A DNA stretch of 9,604 bases from positions 1-9,604 of the forward strand of contig JAEZDF010000097.1 of assembly GCA_023429685.1 (NCBI GenBank). Reading direction: 5' to 3'. The position numbers were made by a program, and so were the translations under genes. Each line of letters starts with the position of its first letter. Position 1 is the stretch's first letter. The notes under the pieces were generated by a model. That model was not told the DNA's origin. It worked only from the letters and a program-made list of their open reading frames with translations, and searched no databases. The stretch is from Bacillota bacterium. Lineage in GTDB: Bacteria; Bacillota; Clostridia; Oscillospirales; Ruminococcaceae. Positions 6,655 through 9,604 of the stretch are shown piece after piece.

Positions 6655-8001
6655 TTATCGTATCGATTGGGGGAAGCAAAACACATTCCTATAATCGTAA
6701 CTGCATTTTACGCGACGAAGCCTTGCAATGTTCTCTCCGTAATACTCACTCGCATAATCCGTTAAGCAGTTGTAAGGGAAATTCACAAATGCGCCGTCGG
6801 TTATGCTTCTGAGGTACCTGTACCTCTCATAAACCCAATGCCTGTTGCCACATGCGTATTGGTTGTCTTCCCATACCGACTGTATCGCCATGATATAAGC
6901 TGCGTTTCTATAATAAAAAGCGGTGTCACCGGGGGCGACCTCCCGAACCTTACCCCCCAAGGCGTATAGGCTCACCGCGGCAGTAACGGAGCCTTCCGCC
7001 CTTTGGTCAATCAGCTCCACGATGTTTTTTATCTCTGGCATACTGTACTGCCTGTTTACAAACCCATTGGCATTTTGAAACTTTTCAGAAGACGGATACG
7101 ATTGTTCTATGATTTGAATCGCCTGAAGGAAGGTCAACTCCTCGAGCGAAACCGTACCGCCGGGTATTACCGCAAAGGGCTGTAAAATCTGCCCCGCCTC
7201 CGCAACTGAGCCATAGAATATTCCTAAGCAATAAATACCCCTGCCTTCTATGGAGGAATTATAGAGACCCGCTCTCATGGTGATTCGCTCGTCGAGACCG
7301 ACCAACCACCGCTGCCAAATATCAATGAACTGCTCCATCTCAGAGTTGGAGGCATTGGGATATTCAATCTGCACCAGCGTTACGTTGTCGGTTTGGGGAG
7401 GAAGACGAAACGTCAGTTCGGTCACCACACCAAAGTTACCTCCGCCGGCACCTTTGCATGCCCAAAAAAGGTCGGGATTGCATTGTCGGTTTGCTCCAAT
7501 TATCCTTCCCGCACAGTCCACAATCTCAATCTCCTCTAAGCTGTCACATCCCAGACCCAGATATCGGCAGGATAGACCCCACCCGCCTCCCAACGCAAAT
7601 CCGCTTATCGCCACCGTTGGGCAAATCCCACCCGGGAATGGGTAGCCCCTAGAAGATACGGTACTGTATATCTGCTCGTTGAGTGCCCCCGGCTGTATAC
7701 GCACCAGACCCGCCTGTTCGTCAAGCTGAATTGCGTCCATCTCGCTTACGTCGATGACAAGTACGCCGTTTCCATTCGAGTAGCCCTCATAATTATGCCC
7801 GCCGCTGCGTATGCGCAATGGGATGCCGTTTCTTGTTGACCAGTTGATTGCATTGGATACGTCGTTTGTATTTGCGCAATAGTTAATCGTTTTTGGAAAT
7901 TTTTGTATCGCTCTATTCCAACCCTGCCTGTCTTTATTATATAAAGGGTCGCACGGTGTGACAATTCTGCCGCTTAACCCGTGAAATAAAGTGGTATTCA
8001 C
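6655..8001 (-). CDS. FAD-binding oxidoreductase, berberine-bridge-enzyme-like, probably bicovalent flavin
   Basis: Flavoprotein oxidase or dehydrogenase, 448 aa, in the PF01565/BBE family that includes glucooligosaccharide oxidase and Bacillus YgaK/YvdP-type proteins. The N-terminal FAD domain holds RIRSGGHNYEGYS with H69, and PGGICPTVAISG with C127, followed by GFALGGGWGLSCRYLGLGCD. His and Cys at this spacing are the two residues that attach FAD in bicovalent members. The C-terminus carries the BBE tail: NFPYN near 408, then EYYGENIARLRRVK and YRNVFCFPQSI at the end. No signal peptide is seen, so it is probably cytoplasmic. The start is GTG at 8001 with GAGGAGA about 7 nt upstream; the ATG one base earlier is followed at once by TGA. 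It is divergent from an AraC/Rob-like regulator that may control it. The substrate is unknown; family members oxidise sugars, alkaloids and antibiotic intermediates. Confidence 0.92.
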   Translation of the reverse strand: MNTTLFHGLSGRIVTPCDPLYNKDRQGWNRAIQKFPKTINYCANTNDVSNAINWSTRNGIPLRIRSGGHNYEGYSNGNGVLVIDVSEMDAIQLDEQAGLVRIQPGALNEQIYSTVSSRGYPFPGGICPTVAISGFALGGGWGLSCRYLGLGCDSLEEIEIVDCAGRIIGANRQCNPDLFWACKGAGGGNFGVVTELTFRLPPQTDNVTLVQIEYPNASNSEMEQFIDIWQRWLVGLDERITMRAGLYNSSIEGRGIYCLGIFYGSVAEAGQILQPFAVIPGGTVSLEELTFLQAIQIIEQSYPSSEKFQNANGFVNRQYSMPEIKNIVELIDQRAEGSVTAAVSLYALGGKVREVAPGDTAFYYRNAAYIMAIQSVWEDNQYACGNRHWVYERYRYLRSITDGAFVNFPYNCLTDYASEYYGENIARLRRVKCSYDYRNVFCFPQSIR

Positions 8002-8033
8002 ATAAAACTCTCCTCGATTTTTAACACATTCAT
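7998..8033 (-). other. Possible 11-codon leader ORF overlapping the oxidoreductase start
   Basis: An ATG at 8033 opens a frame MNVLKIEESFM whose TGA stop (7998-8000) overlaps the GTG start of the oxidoreductase by two bases, an arrangement seen in translational coupling. However, its AGGAG (8035-8039) is only 1 nt from the ATG, too close for efficient use. A second ATG at 8029 has better spacing but opens only ATG-TGT-TAA. Treat as tentative. Confidence 0.2.
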
Positions 8034-8117
8034 TCTCCTGCGCTGAAAAATTCCCAGAAACTCTCCCCCCTTCTATCAGCAGCTTATCCGCCTAACATGT
8101 GCATCTCGCTTTTGTTT

Positions 8118-8146
8118 ATTATGAGTGCCGGAGTAATTGTTGTCCT
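8118..8146 (-). promoter_or_regulatory. Candidate promoter of the FAD oxidoreductase gene
   Basis: On the minus strand, AGGACA (8141-8146, 4 of 6 matches to TTGACA) and CATAAT (8118-8123, 5 of 6 matches to TATAAT) are 17 nt apart. Transcription would begin near 8111, giving a leader of about 110 nt. The weak -35 and the dyad just upstream at 8165-8200 fit an activated promoter. Confidence 0.5.
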
Positions 8147-8164
8147 CATACGGCTTCCGGATTT

Positions 8165-8200
8165 CGTCACTATGGCTAATTGCTATTTCATAGTATGACG
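8165..8200. promoter_or_regulatory. Imperfect dyad in the divergent intergenic region, candidate operator
   Basis: CGTCACTATG (8165-8174) is repeated in inverted form as CATAGTATGACG (8189-8200); all ten bases match apart from a 2-nt insertion. It lies upstream of the oxidoreductase -35 box, at about -55 to -90 from the predicted start, a usual place for an activator site, and between the two divergent promoters. The nearby AraC/Rob-like regulator is the obvious candidate to bind it; this is inference. Confidence 0.4.
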
Positions 8201-8261
8201 CGACCGCAGCGAAGGTGCGTGAATTCAACCTATTTCGACACCCGCCATGCCGGTCTTCAGG

Positions 8262-8290
8262 TAGAAATCTTACTGTTTCTTTGCTACAAT
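8262..8290 (+). promoter_or_regulatory. Extended -10 promoter of the AraC/Rob-like regulator gene
   Basis: TGCTACAAT (8282-8290) is a good extended -10 element (TACAAT, 5 of 6), and TAGAAA (8262-8267, 4 of 6) lies 17 nt upstream. Transcription should begin near 8297, about 106 nt before the chosen GTG start. An in-frame ATG at 8289 lies inside this -10 box and so cannot be on the message. Confidence 0.6.
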
Positions 8291-8309
8291 GAGAGAAAAG
8301 AAAAGCTCA

Positions 8310-8351
8310 GACTTTGCTGTGTTATGTAAACCAATTGGCGCAAGCAAAGTC
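8310..8351 (+). other. Stem-loop in the leader of the AraC/Rob-like regulator
   Basis: GACTTTGCT (8310-8318) and AGCAAAGTC (8343-8351) form a perfect 9-bp stem around a 24-nt loop that holds the palindrome CCAATTGG (8331-8338). It lies in the predicted untranslated leader, about 40 nt before the ribosome binding site. It does not resemble a riboswitch class I know. Confidence 0.5.
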
Positions 8352-8402
8352 AAGAAACATGGTTCCATTGCCTGTATACTTATGATGAAAGGGGAGAATC
8401 AC

Positions 8403-9308
8403 GTGCATGATCTCGAAGCCGCGAAAGCGGCACAGCGGATGCAGGATTACATTGCTAAGCACATCAACGACCGAATTACACTAAAGCAGTTGGGCACTGC
8501 GGCAGGATATTCGCCATGGCATGCCGCTAAGCTGTTTAAGGAAGCAACACAGATTGCGCCGTTTGAGTATATTCGCAGCCTGCGTTTGACCAACGCCGCT
8601 TTGATGCTGAGAGACCGGGATGTTAAGGTGCTTGATGTGGCGCTGGATTTTGTTTTTGACTCGCATGAGGGGTTTACGCGGGCGTTTTCTAAGGCGTTTG
8701 GTATCTCCCCAAAGCGGTACAGCAAATACACGCCGCCTATCAAGCTGTTTTTGCCGCAGAGTGCGCTGAATCTCTACCGAATCTACAACAAAGGAGCTGT
8801 TAGTGTGAGCGAAAATCAGAGCACAAAATCCATCTTTGTTCAGGTGGTGGAACGTCCCGCACGAAAAGTGCTGTTAAAGCGCGGAATACAGGCAACCGAG
8901 TATTTTGCCTACTGCGAGGAGGTGGGCTGCGACGTGTGGTCGGTGTTATCCAGTGTAAAAGAGGCGCTGTATGAGCCGATTGGCATGTGGCTGCCCGACC
9001 ATCTGATTGCCAAGGGAACCTCTCGGTATGTTCAGGGGGTTGAGGTTGGGCTTGATTACAGCAACAAGATTCCCGATGGATATGAACTGGTGGAGCTGCC
9101 ACCCTGCACCATGATGATTTTTCAGGGTGAGCCATATGAGGATTCGACGTTTATGGAGTCAATCGGCGAGGTAGCTCAGCACATCGACCGCTTTGACCCG
9201 ACGCTGTATGGCTACAAGTGGGCACCCAATCTCGCACCGCGTTTTCAGCTTGCGCCAATGGGCTACCGCGGCTATATTGAAGCAAGACCGGTTGCTCCCA
9301 TAGAATAA
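8403..9308 (+). CDS. AraC/Rob-like regulator with C-terminal GyrI-like effector domain
   Basis: One-component transcription regulator, 301 aa. An N-terminal AraC/XylS DNA-binding domain (about 8-108) has two helix-turn-helix units near 26-47 (ITLKQLGTAAGYSPWHAAKL) and 75-98 (VKVLDVALDFVFDSHEGFTR), ending in GISPKRYSKY. After a linker, a GyrI-like (BmrR/Rob C-terminal) domain covers about 143-295: VVERPARKVLLKRG, FAYCEEVGCDVWSVL, GYELVELPPCTMMIFQG and a terminal GYIEARPV. This fold binds small, often hydrophobic compounds, so the protein probably senses a ligand. The start is GTG at 8403, because GGGGAG (8391-8396) lies 6 nt upstream; earlier in-frame ATGs at 8289, 8382 and 8385 lack such a site. 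It is divergent from the FAD oxidoreductase gene, which it probably regulates. An IS200/IS605 end begins 18 nt after its stop codon, so any native terminator may have been displaced. Confidence 0.92.
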   Translation: MHDLEAAKAAQRMQDYIAKHINDRITLKQLGTAAGYSPWHAAKLFKEATQIAPFEYIRSLRLTNAALMLRDRDVKVLDVALDFVFDSHEGFTRAFSKAFGISPKRYSKYTPPIKLFLPQSALNLYRIYNKGAVSVSENQSTKSIFVQVVERPARKVLLKRGIQATEYFAYCEEVGCDVWSVLSSVKEALYEPIGMWLPDHLIAKGTSRYVQGVEVGLDYSNKIPDGYELVELPPCTMMIFQGEPYEDSTFMESIGEVAQHIDRFDPTLYGYKWAPNLAPRFQLAPMGYRGYIEARPVAPIE

Positions 9309-9382
9309 CGAGGCGAAAAAACTCCAGTCAAAACCTCCGGCTAAGCCGGAGGCATGAAAAGCCCTAGAAGGGCATAATACAG

Positions 9383-9457
9383 ACAATACCCCTAAAGGGG
9401 TTCCGAAAGGTCTGCCACCCGCATTGCTTTTTCGGGCAACCCCTAAAGGGGTATTGT
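9383..9457. repeat. Long imperfect inverted repeat with nested hairpins in the IS right end
   Basis: ACAATACCCC-TAAA-GGGGTT (9383-9402) faces AACCCC-TAAA-GGGGTATTGT (9438-9457). The pairing extends inwards with CCGAAA (9403-9408) and TTTCGG (9430-9435), leaving a loop of about 21 nt. Each arm also contains its own hairpin, CCCC/GGGG around TAAA, so the DNA can fold either as one long stem or as two small hairpins. It lies immediately downstream of the transposase stop codon. Confidence 0.85.
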
Positions 9458-9458
9458 T

Positions 9459-9604
9459 TTATGCCTTGGTATTCTTACTACCCGTAAACGGGTCTGTATA
9501 CTCCTTTAAACTCATTTGATCCGAAAGCTCATCCTCCTCCAATTGCTTTTTGATATACTCCTGTATTTGCTTCTTATTCCGCCCTACTGTATCTACGTAA
9601 TATC
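9459..9604 (-). CDS. tnpA: IS200-like transposase TnpA, C-terminal fragment
   Basis: The last 47 codons are in the window, reading from 9602 to the TAA at 9459-9461; the 5' part runs off the right edge. The peptide runs YYVDTVGRNKKQIQEYIKKQ, then a Glu/Asp-rich stretch, then SLKEYTDPFTGS near the end, matching the C-terminus of IS200/IS605 Y1 (HUH) transposases. In EYIKKQ the Tyr (codon 9555-9557) and the Gln four residues on have the spacing of the catalytic Tyr and helper Gln of the IS608 enzyme, so the active-site Tyr appears intact. No stop or frameshift is seen in this part. Whether the upstream HUH motif is intact cannot be judged here. A small hairpin, ACCCG-TAAA-CGGGT (9480-9493), lies within the coding region. 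Confidence 0.88.
   Translation of the reverse strand, partial: YYVDTVGRNKKQIQEYIKKQLEEDELSDQMSLKEYTDPFTGSKNTKA

Larger units (their letters stand above)
9327..9604 (-). mobile_element. IS200/IS605-family element, right end with tnpA tail
   Basis: The transposase tail is followed by about 130 nt rich in hairpins, as expected of IS200/IS605 right ends, which are recognised as folded single strands. On the minus strand the last hairpin, CCTCCGGC/GCCGGAGG (9345-9352 with 9334-9341, loop TTA), is followed by TTTTGAC. TTGAC at 9327-9331 resembles the right-end cleavage site of ISDra2, so I place the end there as inference. GCCCT/AGGGC (9361-9373) is a further small hairpin. No target duplication is expected in this family. 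The left end lies beyond the window. Confidence 0.8.

Noticed and set aside
8310..8351. Riboswitch in the regulator leader
   Set aside because: The stem-loop is real as a repeat, but no conserved core of a known class is recognisable.
8289..8402. A 38-residue N-terminal extension of the Rob-like regulator
   Set aside because: The ATG at 8289 lies inside the extended -10 element and has no ribosome binding site; the GTG at 8403 has GGGGAG 6 nt upstream and puts the N-terminus at the usual distance before the AraC domain.
9383..9493. Repeated CCCCTAAAGGGG-type units as a CRISPR array
   Set aside because: There are only two full copies plus a related hairpin inside tnpA, with no regular spacers; they are better explained as hairpins of the IS right end.

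Overview
The window looks like a chromosomal segment of a low-to-mid GC Firmicute, most likely a clostridial (Oscillospirales-like) bacterium. The reasons are strong AGGAGG-type ribosome binding sites, SigA-like promoters, an LplABC/YesMN-type sugar-uptake operon without its own ATPase, and an IS200/IS605-family element with its typical hairpins. The taxonomic call is inference; no rRNA or marker gene is present.

Region 1 (1-6315, all minus strand) is one operon read from right to left. A good promoter (-35 TTTACA, 17-nt spacer, -10 TATACT) drives a membrane sensor histidine kinase (4534-6243), then an AraC-type response regulator (2815-4395), then a large lipoprotein solute-binding protein with a DUF3502-type C-terminus (1094-2644), then an LplB-type permease (80-1033), then the first 22 codons of a second, LplC-type permease (1-66). 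The expected logic is that the kinase senses an extracellular glycan, the regulator activates the transporter genes, and the lipoprotein and two permeases import the oligosaccharide, powered by an ATPase encoded elsewhere. The intergenic gaps carry stem-loops: three small hairpins between kinase and regulator, two competing hairpins in the binding-protein leader, and a 10-bp stem between binding protein and permease.

Region 2 (6316-6654) has no gene. It holds a 9-bp inverted repeat, a perfect 23-bp inverted repeat and an intrinsic terminator for the gene to its right.

Region 3 (6655-9308) is a divergent pair: a berberine-bridge-enzyme-like FAD oxidoreductase (minus strand, 6655-8001) with both residues expected for bicovalent flavin attachment, and an AraC/Rob-like regulator with a GyrI-like ligand-binding domain (plus strand, 8403-9308). 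The 401-nt gap between them holds a promoter for each gene, an imperfect dyad well placed as an operator, and a structured leader before the regulator.

Region 4 (9327-9604) is the right end of an IS200/IS605-family element: the last 47 codons of tnpA, with the probable catalytic Tyr, and a hairpin-rich tail that starts 18 nt after the regulator's stop codon.

Most of the window is made of recognisable families. I found no clearly new system. The least explained parts are the non-coding structures and the pairing of the flavoenzyme with a Rob-like sensor-regulator.
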